Assembly: GCA_948330435.1 (NCBI GenBank)
Contig: CAOJBY010000003.1
Location: 1-64,000 of the forward strand
Direction: 5' to 3'
DNA: 64,000 nt
Source: an uncultured Lachnoclostridium sp.
GTDB lineage: Bacteria > Bacillota > Clostridia > Lachnospirales > Lachnospiraceae
The notes under the pieces are model-generated. The model worked only from the letters and a program-made list of their open reading frames with translations. It searched no databases and was not told the DNA's origin. Each line of letters starts with the position of its first letter. Position 1 is the first letter of the stretch. Made by a program: the position numbers and the translations under genes. Shown piece after piece: positions 24,431-33,079 of the stretch.

Positions 24431-25027
24431 ATGGGGAGAAGAAGAGGAAGAGAAGAAGACGATTTTATCGGTGAAAGAGACGAGGAACGGGAAAAAAGCC
24501 CTTTTCAGGAACTTCTCGGGATGCTTCTTTACATAGGAGTTGTTCTGGTTATCACTTTTTTGATTATTACCTTTGTGGGGCAACGCACCCATGTGAGTGG
24601 CGATTCTATGAAGAATACTCTGTACCATGGGGATCAATTGATTGTGGATAAGATTACCTATCGCTTTAAAGAGCCGGTGCGTTACGACATCATTGTATTT
24701 CCTTACCAGTATGAAGAGGATACTTTCTATATCAAGCGGATTATTGGAATGCCCGGAGAGACGGTACAGATTGTGGACGGGGAGATCCTGGTTAACGGAG
24801 AGATTCTGCGGGAATCCTATGGTCGGGAGGTAATACGTGATCCGGGGGCCGCAGCGGAACCAATCACACTGGGCAAGGATGAATACTTTGTACTGGGAGA
24901 TAACCGGAATGCCAGTTCCGACAGCAGAGAGCCCAGTGTGGGTGTGATTCATCAAAAAGATATTGTGGGCAGGGCATGGATACGAATCTGGCCTTTGAAT
25001 CGGATAGGAATTTTGAAGCATCAGTGA
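24431..25027 (+). CDS. lepB: Signal peptidase I, second copy
   Basis: The 198-residue protein has a strongly charged N-terminus (GRRRGREEDDFIGERDEER), one membrane segment (GMLLYIGVVLVITFLIITFV), the serine motif GDSMKNTL near residue 56, the lysine motif YIKRIIGMPGE near 100, and GDNRNASSDSREPS. It is a paralogue of the 22967 gene and probably has a different substrate preference. AAGGAGGAAT seven bases upstream supports ATG 24431 over ATG 24425. Its 3' end lies just before rnhB. Confidence 0.92.
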   Translation: MGRRRGREEDDFIGERDEEREKSPFQELLGMLLYIGVVLVITFLIITFVGQRTHVSGDSMKNTLYHGDQLIVDKITYRFKEPVRYDIIVFPYQYEEDTFYIKRIIGMPGETVQIVDGEILVNGEILRESYGREVIRDPGAAAEPITLGKDEYFVLGDNRNASSDSREPSVGVIHQKDIVGRAWIRIWPLNRIGILKHQ

Positions 25028-25050
25028 TACAGCAGATGGGGGTCGCACAT

Positions 25051-25719
25051 ATGACAAAGGCAGAGATTCTGCGGGAGCAGAAACGGCAGGAAAAGTTAAA
25101 GGCGGAAAGAGAACGATTGGAGTCCATGAAAATGTATGAATACCAATATGGAGAATGTGGATTTCTCTGTGGTATTGATGAAGTAGGCCGGGGCCCCCTG
25201 GCCGGTCCGGTCGTGGCAGGAGCCGTTATCTTATCAAGAGATTGTGAGATTCTCTATCTGAATGACTCCAAAAAACTTTCGGAGAAAAAGCGGGAACTTC
25301 TGTATGATGAGATTATGGAAAAGGCGGTTGCCGTAGGGCTTGGTATAGTGGGGCCGGACAGAATTGATGAGATTAACATTCTGCAGGCCACCTATGAAGC
25401 TATGCGGATGGCGATTTCCAATTTAAAAGTGCGTCCAGACTTGCTTTTGAATGATGCGGTAACCATCCCTAAGGTAGATATTCCTCAGATTCCTATCATA
25501 AAAGGGGACGGGAAAAGTGTATCCATTGCGGCAGCCAGTATTGTTGCCAAAGTAACCAGGGATCGAATGATGGTGGAGTATGAGAATCTATACCCGGGAT
25601 ATGAATTTGGGTCAAATAAGGGATATGGATCCGCAAAGCATATTGCGGCTTTGAAAGAAATAGGCCCTTGCGTGATTCACAGGAAGAGTTTTATTAAAAA
25701 TTTTGTGTCGGAAACTTGA
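25051..25719 (+). CDS. rnhB: Ribonuclease HII
   Basis: The 222-residue protein has the acidic active-site motifs CGIDEVGRGPLAGPVVAGAV, YLNDSKKLS, LLNDAVT and ASIVAKVTRDRMM. It removes ribonucleotides and RNA primers from RNA/DNA hybrids. A frame open from 24976 overlaps lepB, but GGGGG followed eight bases later by ATG 25051 marks the likely start. The N-terminal charged helix (TKAEILREQKRQEKLKAERE) is common in Clostridia. Confidence 0.94.
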   Translation: MTKAEILREQKRQEKLKAERERLESMKMYEYQYGECGFLCGIDEVGRGPLAGPVVAGAVILSRDCEILYLNDSKKLSEKKRELLYDEIMEKAVAVGLGIVGPDRIDEINILQATYEAMRMAISNLKVRPDLLLNDAVTIPKVDIPQIPIIKGDGKSVSIAAASIVAKVTRDRMMVEYENLYPGYEFGSNKGYGSAKHIAALKEIGPCVIHRKSFIKNFVSET

Positions 25720-25746
25720 GGAAAACATTTTCAGGAAGGAAACAGG

Positions 25747-26115
25747 ATGGAAAATCACCGCAGGATAGGTGCGGCTTATGAGGAAAAAGCTGCAAAATAT
25801 CTGCAAAGTCAAGGGTATCAGATCATAGAGCGAAACTTTCGCTGTAAATTAGGGGAGATCGATCTAATTGCAAGAGAACAGGGAGTTCTGGTGTTCCTTG
25901 AGGTTAAATACAGAAAAACCGGGCAGTATGGAGAACCGACGGATGCGGTGACGCCAATGAAGCAGAGAACTATTTGCCGTGTGGCGGATTTCTATCAAAT
26001 GTCTCGACGGATACCAGAGAGTCAAAGCTGCCGTTTTGATGTGGTGGCAATCCTGGGAGAAGAGGTTCGGGTGTATAAGAACGCCTTTTTTTATGAAAAT
26101 AGCAGGAGAATGTAA
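25747..26115 (+). CDS. yraN: UPF0102 endonuclease-like protein YraN
   Basis: The 122-residue protein shows the UPF0102 pattern GAAYEEKAAKYLQSQGYQII, GEIDLIAREQGVLVFLEVKY and a C-terminal FDVVAI. This is a Holliday-junction-resolvase-like nuclease fold with catalytic D and E/K residues. The biological role is not settled. It often follows rnhB, as here. GGAAGGAAACAGG precedes the start. Confidence 0.92.
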   Translation: MENHRRIGAAYEEKAAKYLQSQGYQIIERNFRCKLGEIDLIAREQGVLVFLEVKYRKTGQYGEPTDAVTPMKQRTICRVADFYQMSRRIPESQSCRFDVVAILGEEVRVYKNAFFYENSRRM

Positions 26116-26120
26116 AGTAT

Positions 26121-26972
26121 ATGGAATGGGTCAGAAAAAATGGAAAGAAGAGTATGGAGGTAGTGGAGCGCATGGGCGTTCCTTTTCTTGTATTTCCTAA
26201 TTTAAAAGCTGAGAATATAGTGGTGCATGGGTTTTCTACACGTTTGGGCGGTGTGAGTGAGGGGATATTTTCCTCAATGAATTTAAGTTTTACCAGGGGA
26301 GATGAGGAAGAACATGTATGGGAGAATTATGCCCGCATTGGAAAAGCAATCGGCTTTGGATGTGAGAACATGGTGCTTTCTGCTCAGACCCATACCACAA
26401 ATATTCGTGTGGTGACAGAGGAGGATCGGGGAAAAGGATTTGTCCGGCCGAGAGATTATACAGATGTGGATGGAATGGTGACCAATATACCAGGAATGGT
26501 TCTGACAACTTTTTATGCAGATTGCGTCCCGCTGTTTTTGGTAGATCCGGTTCATAAGGCTATTGGTTTATCCCATTCTGGATGGAGAGGGACGGTAGGG
26601 AAGATTGGGAAGCATACGGTGGAAGTGATGGAAAAGGAATATGGAACCAGGCCAGAAGAGTTAGTTGTGGCAATTGGTCCTTCCATTTGTAAAGATTGTT
26701 ATGAGGTGAGCGAGGATGTGATAGATGCTTTTCGCAAAGTCTTTGATGAGGAGATTTGGGAAGAGTTATTCTATAGGAAGCTGAATGGAAAGTATCAGCT
26801 TGATCTGTGGCGGGCCAATGAACTGATTTTTGAAGAAGCAGGATTGCAGCCGGAACAGATTGTGACAACGGATCTGTGTACCTGCTGTAATCCCGGGCTT
26901 TTGTTTAGTCATCGGGCATCCAAAGGAAGAAGAGGAAATTTGGGTGCATTTTTGATGTTGAAGGAGGATTAG
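26121..26972 (+). CDS. pgeF: YfiH/PgeF-family multicopper-like protein (purine nucleoside phosphorylase-like)
   Basis: The 283-residue protein has the family motifs VHGFSTRLGGVSEGIFSSMN, LSAQTHTTNIRVV, YADCVPLFLVDP, SHSGWRGTVGKIG and CTCCNPGLLFSHRASKGRRG. These carry the conserved His/Cys metal site. Members act as purine nucleoside phosphorylases/adenosine deaminases or guard peptidoglycan composition (PgeF). The first start at 26121 has AGGAGAA at a long distance; an internal ATG at 26154 is possible. It ends four bases inside the convergent padR gene. Confidence 0.88.
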   Translation: MEWVRKNGKKSMEVVERMGVPFLVFPNLKAENIVVHGFSTRLGGVSEGIFSSMNLSFTRGDEEEHVWENYARIGKAIGFGCENMVLSAQTHTTNIRVVTEEDRGKGFVRPRDYTDVDGMVTNIPGMVLTTFYADCVPLFLVDPVHKAIGLSHSGWRGTVGKIGKHTVEVMEKEYGTRPEELVVAIGPSICKDCYEVSEDVIDAFRKVFDEEIWEELFYRKLNGKYQLDLWRANELIFEEAGLQPEQIVTTDLCTCCNPGLLFSHRASKGRRGNLGAFLMLKED

Positions 26973-27277
26973 ATTTCCATCTCCGCCACAATGGCTTTTA
27001 AATGCTGCCAGTCGGCAATCATTTCTTCCAAACGTACCAGTCCCTGTTCCGTAATGCGGTAATATTTTCGGGCAGGTCCGCCGCTTACGGTTCCCATAAA
27101 AGTAGTTGCGGATTCCTCCTTATGGAGACGACGCAGGATAGTATAGAAGGCACTCTCGCCGACTTCCGGGAAATGAACATGCATCCGCTGGATGATATCA
27201 TAGCCATAGAGAGGTTCTTTGGCGATGCACTTAAGAATACACATCTCCAGGATTCCTTTTTTAATTTGAGTGTCCAT
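26969..27277 (-). CDS. PadR-family transcriptional regulator
   Basis: This 102-residue protein is a PadR winged helix: IKKGILEMCILKCIAKEPLY then GYDIIQRM, FYTILRRLHKEE and YYRITEQGLVRLEEM. PadR proteins repress membrane and stress genes. It is the second gene of a minus-strand operon with the membrane protein just upstream (12-base gap), the usual PadR/HAAS pairing. AAAGGAGAATGCA precedes its start. Confidence 0.92.
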   Translation of the reverse strand: MDTQIKKGILEMCILKCIAKEPLYGYDIIQRMHVHFPEVGESAFYTILRRLHKEESATTFMGTVSGGPARKYYRITEQGLVRLEEMIADWQHLKAIVAEMEI

Positions 27278-27289
27278 TGCATTCTCCTT

Positions 27290-28165
27290 TCAATGCTCTG
27301 CAGATACTTTTTTGCCTGGTTTTAAGAGAAAGACAAAAAGGAGGGAAAGAAGCAGCCCGGCTACATACCAGTAAAGGGGGAGCATAAATTCCCGGTGCAG
27401 CATTTCAAGGTCGTTAATATCCAAATCCATGCTGTGAAGAATGGCACGCATATCGAACAGGAAAAATATGGCTCCCAGGGTGTGGATGGCTCCGGGGAAA
27501 TATTGGATGGAACGATTCCGGACTTTATGGAGTGTTCCAATAAGCAGAAGCGTCAGGAGAAAGGCCAGTGAGCATAAACCTCCACTGATCACGGGTCCCA
27601 CAGGCCGGCTCCCTATAGTAGCCGGAATTGATTCCGGAGGTTGAACTAAAAGCCGTTGCATAGTGTATTCCGCCAGAACTGTGAGTGCAAGTGGGAAAAG
27701 CTGCAGAAGCCAAAAGCTTCCCTTAACCGGAAGAATCCCAAGCTGCTGTTCCAGGATAGCTCTGGCCCTGCCGTGAAGAAGGGCAAATAAGGACATTGAA
27801 AGACATATCATAAGAGGAATGAGTGCACGGACGGGAGGCAGGTAGGAGGAAAAGGAATGAAGACATACATACAGGGTAATCAGAAAAAGTGCACCCCATC
27901 CTCCGGTCCATAGAAAGAAGAAGCGTCTGCCCTCTGGCATTTCTCCCAAAAGCTCCTGACGGATGACTGCCGGATCTTTCAATTCCTGCAAAAGTCCATC
28001 AGGGGAGGTTCCCCGTTCTCTGCCAAGGGATAAGTATTCCTGATAGTCGCCAAGAACCTCCTGAACCTGGGTAAGCGGGAAAAACTGCAGAAGATGTATG
28101 CCCAGGCGGTTTAGGCAGAGGGCTTCGGAAATGACATTTGAAGATGATGACTTGCTTTTACTCAT
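27290..28165 (-). CDS. HAAS-signalling-domain membrane protein
   Basis: The 291-residue protein begins with a cytosolic helical region containing FFPLTQVQEVLGDYQEYLSL and LKDPAVIRQELLGE, resembling the HAAS/DUF1700 domain that contacts PadR-type regulators. About six membrane segments follow (FFLWTGGWGALFLITLYVCL, WYVAGLLLSLLFVFLL). The start at 28165 follows AAAGGAGGATACTT; a longer frame to 28315 runs through the promoter and is rejected. It probably senses envelope conditions and modulates the partner PadR. Confidence 0.75.
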   Translation of the reverse strand: MSKSKSSSSNVISEALCLNRLGIHLLQFFPLTQVQEVLGDYQEYLSLGRERGTSPDGLLQELKDPAVIRQELLGEMPEGRRFFFLWTGGWGALFLITLYVCLHSFSSYLPPVRALIPLMICLSMSLFALLHGRARAILEQQLGILPVKGSFWLLQLFPLALTVLAEYTMQRLLVQPPESIPATIGSRPVGPVISGGLCSLAFLLTLLLIGTLHKVRNRSIQYFPGAIHTLGAIFFLFDMRAILHSMDLDINDLEMLHREFMLPLYWYVAGLLLSLLFVFLLKPGKKVSAEH

Positions 28166-28189
28166 AAGTATCCTCCTTTTTGTCTGAAT

Positions 28190-28224
28190 TTTGAAACTAG
28201 TATTTATTAAACAGTAGTTTGAAA
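28190..28224. promoter_or_regulatory. Dyad, candidate PadR operator
   Basis: TTTGAAACTA at 28190-28199 and TAGTTTGAAA at 28215-28224 are inverted with one mismatch and a 15-base spacer. The dyad starts three bases downstream of the -10 box of the HAAS-padR promoter, where a repressor would block it. Confidence 0.5.
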
Positions 28225-28226
28225 TT

Positions 28227-28255
28227 ACTATACCCTGAAAGAAAGCTCTTGTCAA
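28227..28255 (-). promoter_or_regulatory. Promoter of the HAAS-padR operon
   Basis: On the minus strand TTGACA (28255-28250), 17 bases, TATAGT (28232-28227). Confidence 0.8.
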
Positions 28256-28303
28256 TAGCGGAAAAGAAGAAGTAAAAATAGATTTGAATAAGGATTGATA
28301 ACT

Positions 28304-29509
28304 ATGAAGAACCAATATAATCGGACAATTACCGCCTGCTTTACGGGTTATATTGTTCAGGCGATTGTAAATAATTTTGCACCTCTTTTATTTTTGACCT
28401 TTCAGCGAACCTATGGAATTCCCTTATCCCAGATTACCATGCTGGTGACCATCAATTTTGGAGTGCAGCTTTTGACGGACATTTTCTCTGTTGGATTTGT
28501 GGATAAAATCGGGTATCGAATTTCTATGGTAATTGCCCATGCTTTTGGTGCGGCAGGGCTGATTGCACTGCCTTTACTTCCGGAGCTGTTTCCCAATCCC
28601 TTTGTGGGGATACTCTCGGCGGTTATTCTTTATGCCGTAGGAGGGGGACTTTTGGAGGTTCTGGTAAGTCCGGTAGTGGAAGCCTGTCCCTCAGATAATA
28701 AAGAAAAGGCTATGAGTATGCTCCATTCTTTTTATTGCTGGGGTCATGTGGGGGTAGTGGCGTTTTCCACATTGTTTTTTCAGATCTTCGGAGTAGATAA
28801 TTGGAAAATGATAGCATTTATATGGGCACTGGTTCCTCTATATAACGGAGTGATGTTTACAAAAGTGCCGATTCCCTCTCTCATGAAAGAGGGAGAGAGG
28901 GGACTCAGTGTTGGAGAACTGTTTTCTACAAAGATTTTCCTAGTTTTATTTATCATGATGGTAAGTGCAGGTGCAAGTGAACAGTCTGTGAGCCAGTGGG
29001 CTTCCACATTTGCGGAAAAGGGGCTGGGTATTTCAAAGATGGCAGGAGATCTGGCAGGGCCTATGGCGTTTGCAGTGTTAATGGGTCTTTCACGGGCTTT
29101 TTATGGGAAATATGGGGATAAGATCAATCTGGATCGGTTTATGATCTACAGTAGTCTGCTGTGCATAGCATCCTATCTGTGCATTTCTTTGGTGCCAATA
29201 CCACAGGTTAGTTTGCTTGCATGTGCCGTCTGTGGCCTGTCGGTGGGAATTATGTGGCCGGGAACCTTTAGCCGGGCAGCCGCAGCCATTCCCGGGGGAG
29301 GTACGGCTATGTTTGCACTGCTGGCTTTGGGAGGAGATCTGGGCTGTTCCGGAGGGCCTACACTGGTTGGAAGTGTCTCGGGGTTGTTTAAGGATAATTT
29401 AAGAATTGGAATTTTCGTTGCTGCTATTTTCCCGGTGCTGCTTTTGGTGGGGATATTGCTCAGTAGGAAAAGACAGCATTTGTGTTTACTGCAGGGTATT
29501 TGGCATTGA
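28304..29509 (+). CDS. MFS transporter
   Basis: The 401-residue protein has about 12 membrane segments and the order of major-facilitator sugar/solute permeases. Features include an N-terminal NNFAPLLFLTFQRTYGIPLS, the loop GFVDKIGYRISMVIAHAFGA resembling MFS motif A, and a later KYGDKINLDRFM. I choose ATG 28304, with AAGGA at the right distance, over TTG 28295. It stands alone, divergent from the HAAS-padR pair. Substrate unknown; the pattern is closest to fucose/glucose-type members, which is only a weak hint. Confidence 0.8.
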   Translation: MKNQYNRTITACFTGYIVQAIVNNFAPLLFLTFQRTYGIPLSQITMLVTINFGVQLLTDIFSVGFVDKIGYRISMVIAHAFGAAGLIALPLLPELFPNPFVGILSAVILYAVGGGLLEVLVSPVVEACPSDNKEKAMSMLHSFYCWGHVGVVAFSTLFFQIFGVDNWKMIAFIWALVPLYNGVMFTKVPIPSLMKEGERGLSVGELFSTKIFLVLFIMMVSAGASEQSVSQWASTFAEKGLGISKMAGDLAGPMAFAVLMGLSRAFYGKYGDKINLDRFMIYSSLLCIASYLCISLVPIPQVSLLACAVCGLSVGIMWPGTFSRAAAAIPGGGTAMFALLALGGDLGCSGGPTLVGSVSGLFKDNLRIGIFVAAIFPVLLLVGILLSRKRQHLCLLQGIWH

Positions 29510-29538
29510 ATTGGAACGAATTTCCAGGTTGAATTCGG

Positions 29539-29567
29539 TTGACTATATATTGCGGGGATGTTATAAT
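29539..29567 (+). promoter_or_regulatory. Promoter of the licT-like operon
   Basis: TTGACT at 29539-29544, 17 bases, TATAAT at 29562-29567. It leaves a leader of about 90 bases before the antiterminator gene. Confidence 0.8.
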
Positions 29568-29659
29568 ATGTAAAACTTAATATGTACTGAATAGCATGTA
29601 ATTCGAAAGAAGCATAACCTATCAGAACTTGTTTTTTGATTTTTATTGAAGGTGGTGCC

Positions 29660-30487
29660 ATGCTAATCGTAAAGAATATAAACAATAATTACGCCATTGC
29701 AGAAGACAGTGCAGGTAATAGCTTAATTGTATCAGGTAAAGGTATTGGCTTCGGTGAAGTTCCAAGAGAAGTGAAAGATTTAACTGTTATCAATAGAAGC
29801 TATTATGATGTAGATGTTTCCTGCATTTCTTTAATTAATGATATTCCTGAGAACATTATTCAGATATCTTCTAAAGCCATTGATAAAGCAAGAGAGTTGA
29901 TTGACAGTCCAATTGGATCCAATGTTATTTTCACTCTGGCAGATCATATTAACTTTAGCATTGAGCGACATGAGAAAGGCATGAACATAAAATTGCCAGT
30001 ATTTCGTGATGTTCAGCATTTGCTTGAAAACGAAATGAAAGTTGGAAAGTATGCTTTGATGCTTATTCGAAAGGAGCTGGATATCTGGCTTCCTCCGCAT
30101 GAAGCGGCGTGTATTGCTTTACATGTTTTTAACGCAGAAGAGAATAACATTAATGAGATAAATAATGATATTTTAATTGATAATATTATTACGATTATTG
30201 AAGAAGAGTATGGCATATGTATTGATCGGAACGGTTTTCATTATTCAAGATTTGTTTCTCATATGCATTATTTGATTAGAAGAAAGAAATCAAGACTTTC
30301 TGTTGAATCCGGCGACGATGCAATTTTTTATTCCGTAAAGGAGGCTTATCCTAAGGTATTTTCATGTATGGAAGACGTAAGCTTTCTGATTGAAAGGAGG
30401 CTGAAACTTAAGCTGTCAAATAAAGAAAAACTATATTTAATGTTACATATAGAACGTTTGTGTTCATGTGAGGACTGTAATCATTAG
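29660..30487 (+). CDS. licT: BglG/LicT-family transcription antiterminator
   Basis: The 275-residue protein has the N-terminal RNA-binding CAT domain (MLIVKNINNNYAIAEDSAGN). Two PTS regulation domains follow: PRD1 with LADHINFSIERH and CIALHVFNAEE, PRD2 with FVSHMHYLIRRK and LMLHIERLC, containing the phosphorylatable histidines. It binds a RAT hairpin to prevent termination when its sugar is present. A RAT-like sequence and terminator lie exactly at the end of this gene before the PTS gene, so it controls its own operon. GAAGGTGGTG before ATG 29660 marks the start. Confidence 0.9.
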   Translation: MLIVKNINNNYAIAEDSAGNSLIVSGKGIGFGEVPREVKDLTVINRSYYDVDVSCISLINDIPENIIQISSKAIDKARELIDSPIGSNVIFTLADHINFSIERHEKGMNIKLPVFRDVQHLLENEMKVGKYALMLIRKELDIWLPPHEAACIALHVFNAEENNINEINNDILIDNIITIIEEEYGICIDRNGFHYSRFVSHMHYLIRRKKSRLSVESGDDAIFYSVKEAYPKVFSCMEDVSFLIERRLKLKLSNKEKLYLMLHIERLCSCEDCNH

Positions 30488-30497
30488 AGCGGAAACC
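30472..30497 (+). promoter_or_regulatory. RAT-like antiterminator target
   Basis: GGACTGTAATCATTAGAGCG followed by GAAACC resembles the LicT/SacY target (GGATTGTTAC...GCAGGCAAAACC), although it is three bases shorter. It spans the licT stop codon, and its AAACC is also the 5' foot of the terminator stem, the arrangement required for mutually exclusive folding. Confidence 0.6.
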
Positions 30498-30553
30498 TCA
30501 TGCGTAATAACGAAGATATTGTTCGTTTTATGCGTGGGGTTTTATTATTTTTA
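30493..30553 (+). terminator. LicT-controlled terminator
   Basis: AAACC-CATGCGTAA-AACGAA pairs with TTCGTT-TTATGCGTG-GGTTT around a GATATTG loop and is followed by a T-rich run ending near 30553. Its foot overlaps the RAT-like site. Confidence 0.75.
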
Positions 30554-30581
30554 TAGCAAAGGGAAAGGAAAAAGTAAAAAC

Positions 30582-31991
30582 ATGAAAAAGAAGAATTATA
30601 AAGAAATAGCGAAGCAAATTCTTGAGCAAATTGGGAAAAAAGAAAATATTTTAAATTGTATGCATTGTATTACCAGATTGAGATTTACAGTGAGAGACAA
30701 AAGTTTGGTAAATGAAGAAATTGTCCGGAATATTCCTGGTGTTATAGGAACCCAGTGGTCGGGCGAACAGTTCCAGGTCGTTGTTGGTCAGGATGTAAAT
30801 ACTTTATATGAAGTAATTTGTGAGGAAATCAATATTCCCCAAGAGAAAATGATTGATGAGCTTTTAGACAAAGAAATAGTGAAAAAGCGGTTTTCTTTCA
30901 AAAATGTGGTTGATGCAATGCTTTCAGCCATTAATGGCTGCATCGTTCCCATCTTGCCTGTATTTATGCTTGGCGGTTATTTAAAACTGATTGTTGCTGT
31001 AGTAGGACCGAGCATGTTGGGGCTTTTACCTGAAACAAATAATTTTATTAGAATTATCACAATGGCTGGTGATGCTTGTTATGCTTTTTTGCCTGTTTTT
31101 GTTGCATATTCAAGCGCTAAGCAATTTAAAACAAATGTACCTATTGCTTTGGTGTTATCCTGCCTTATGATGAGTCCCGAACTTATGAAAATTGTTACCG
31201 CTGGAGAGGCGTTTACTGTTTATGGTATTCCAATGAAGCTTGTAGACTATACATATTCTTTTCTTCCCGTGTTATTGAATGTCTGGGTGTTATCAAAAGT
31301 TGAAACATTTTTTAAAAAGAGACTTCCGGGAATATTTAAAGAGACATTTTCACCGATTTGTACCATGCTAGTAATGCTGCCAATTGCCTTATGCATCTTG
31401 GGTCCGGTCGGTGAAATCGGGGGAGAGATGATTAATGGATTGATTAGCTGGCTGTATGGGGTTGTGGGACCTTTCGCAACAGCATTAGTTGCTGCATTAA
31501 TGCCATTTTTGGTTGTCACAGGAATGCATCATGCACTGTTGGCAGTTGCATATGCCCAATTTGCTATGAACGGTGTTGATTCTATGATTTTAGCTGCCAC
31601 ATGGATTATGGACTACCAGGTGCTGCCGATTTGTTTTGCCCAGTTGATAAAGTCTAAAAAAAGTGAAGATAAAGTAAGGGCCGTTGAATGCATTGTGGCA
31701 GAAGGAATTGCTGGCATTGGTGAGCCTACTCTTTTTGGAATTTTGTTAAAGAGCAAAAAGAATATGTTATATACATTTTTGGGTGGATTGGCAGGAGGGT
31801 TATTTCTTGGCATCACGAACACGAAATTCTATGTTATGTCACCAGTTGGCTTTTGGGGAGTTTTGGGATATGCAGGTGGAAGCACGGCAAATTTTATCAA
31901 CGCCTGTGTAGCTTGCGTGATAGCGTTTGCTATTCCGTTTGTACTGGCTTTGATATTTGGTACGGAAGATAAAAAAGTAAATGTGAATTAA
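30582..31991 (+). CDS. Beta-glucoside-type PTS transporter EIIBC (no EIIA)
   Basis: The 469-residue protein has EIIB at about 1-85 with the phospho-cysteine at residue 29 (LNCMHCITRLRF) and EIIC from about 105 (GIPMKLVDYTYSFLPVLLNV, VTGMHHALLAVAYAQFA, EGIAGIGEPTLFGILLKS). The fused EIIA domain found in the 8858 transporter is absent, so phosphate must come from another EIIA. GGAAAGGAAAAAG precedes ATG 30582. It follows the RAT/terminator and precedes an unrecognised gene, so the sugar may not be an ordinary beta-glucoside. Confidence 0.9.
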   Translation: MKKKNYKEIAKQILEQIGKKENILNCMHCITRLRFTVRDKSLVNEEIVRNIPGVIGTQWSGEQFQVVVGQDVNTLYEVICEEINIPQEKMIDELLDKEIVKKRFSFKNVVDAMLSAINGCIVPILPVFMLGGYLKLIVAVVGPSMLGLLPETNNFIRIITMAGDACYAFLPVFVAYSSAKQFKTNVPIALVLSCLMMSPELMKIVTAGEAFTVYGIPMKLVDYTYSFLPVLLNVWVLSKVETFFKKRLPGIFKETFSPICTMLVMLPIALCILGPVGEIGGEMINGLISWLYGVVGPFATALVAALMPFLVVTGMHHALLAVAYAQFAMNGVDSMILAATWIMDYQVLPICFAQLIKSKKSEDKVRAVECIVAEGIAGIGEPTLFGILLKSKKNMLYTFLGGLAGGLFLGITNTKFYVMSPVGFWGVLGYAGGSTANFINACVACVIAFAIPFVLALIFGTEDKKVNVN

Positions 31992-32015
31992 TAATATGAA
32001 AGAGGAGATGAAGAC

Positions 32016-32999
32016 ATGGAAAATAAAACTTTTCAATTAATCAATCATGATAAATCATTTTTAGAAAAAGAAGTGCCGGAATTTTTTAAAAAGGAGGCCT
32101 CCATATTAACCCGCCATTGGAACTCGGTTCTTTTCTTTGTGGAAGGAGAAAGCGTTCCCTATTATTATATGCGATCTTGTACGGGAGACACCATGCGTTC
32201 AGGTAATATCATCCGGTTGGGAGATGAGCCTTTTAAACCGCAAACAGCTTTGCCGAAATATCATAAAATGATGGTTCAAAAGGCAGAAGCACCGTACCAC
32301 AAAATAAGCGATGAACCCCTTATATATATCCAGGAAAAAGATAATGCATGTTTGACTTATTCAGAAAATAGTATGCATTGGGTTGACGGACCCTTGGATT
32401 TAAATGTGACATTTTTCCCGAAAGCCTGTATTTTTCATCAAGATTCCGTATATCGTATGTGCATGTATCACCAGGATGTTATTGTGGAGGGATTCTTTGA
32501 TGGGAAAAAAATAATCGGCGGTGGGATATATGATCGTTCTTATGGCAGAGACATGGATGAAAGTACGGAAGGAGAATTTCATCTTGACGCTAATCTAACA
32601 GCAATCAGAGAAGATGGTAAAAAAGAATATTGTTATATTGTGATTCATCAAAATGGGAAAGGAGCTGGTTATTACTGCGTAGAAGATGAAATCTGCATTA
32701 CCTTTGATGATGTGGCAATGACAGCGGATTGGGAACCTCTCCCCTATTGTCCGGATACATATTCTTTTAAAAAAGCAATATTTACTGGAAAGGATATTAT
32801 GATTCATTATACTGGAAAATGGGGGACCAAGGGGCATACCCAACACCCAAGGGTTGAAATGGTTGGCTTTGGCCATATGTATGGTGATTTCTATCTGGAA
32901 GGTACCCCATATACTCATCAAATGTTGTGTTCAGAAATTGAAGTTTGGAATGGAACAAAGGAATTTTTACAAAAGGCAGGTTTTACATCCATATCTTAA
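32016..32999 (+). CDS. Unrecognised soluble protein in a PTS operon
   Basis: I do not recognise this 327-residue protein. It has no signal peptide and no membrane segment. It is rich in aromatic residues and short beta-strand-like stretches (SVLFFVEGESVPYYYMRS, FFDGKKIIGGGIYDRSYGRD, EYCYIVIHQNGKGAGYYC, KWGTKGHTQHPRVEMVGFGH). The pattern suggests a two-part beta-barrel or beta-sandwich, loosely like lipocalin/CrtC-type folds, but that is conjecture. The gene follows the EIIBC gene by 24 bases with AAGAGGAGATGAAG as ribosome-binding site and is the last gene of the licT operon. By position it should act on the phosphorylated sugar, where a phospho-glucosidase normally stands. Confidence 0.6.
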   Translation: MENKTFQLINHDKSFLEKEVPEFFKKEASILTRHWNSVLFFVEGESVPYYYMRSCTGDTMRSGNIIRLGDEPFKPQTALPKYHKMMVQKAEAPYHKISDEPLIYIQEKDNACLTYSENSMHWVDGPLDLNVTFFPKACIFHQDSVYRMCMYHQDVIVEGFFDGKKIIGGGIYDRSYGRDMDESTEGEFHLDANLTAIREDGKKEYCYIVIHQNGKGAGYYCVEDEICITFDDVAMTADWEPLPYCPDTYSFKKAIFTGKDIMIHYTGKWGTKGHTQHPRVEMVGFGHMYGDFYLEGTPYTHQMLCSEIEVWNGTKEFLQKAGFTSIS

Positions 33000-33079
33000 A
33001 AAACTTGTAGTAATTGCAAATGATTTTGTACCCCTATGTGGCGGCTGTTTTCCCGGTGCTGTACAGGCAGCCTTGGCAC

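Noticed and set aside
24976..25050. Earlier start of RNase HII overlapping the signal peptidase gene
   Set aside because: It adds unrelated residues and lacks a ribosome-binding site; GGGGG before ATG 25051 is clear.
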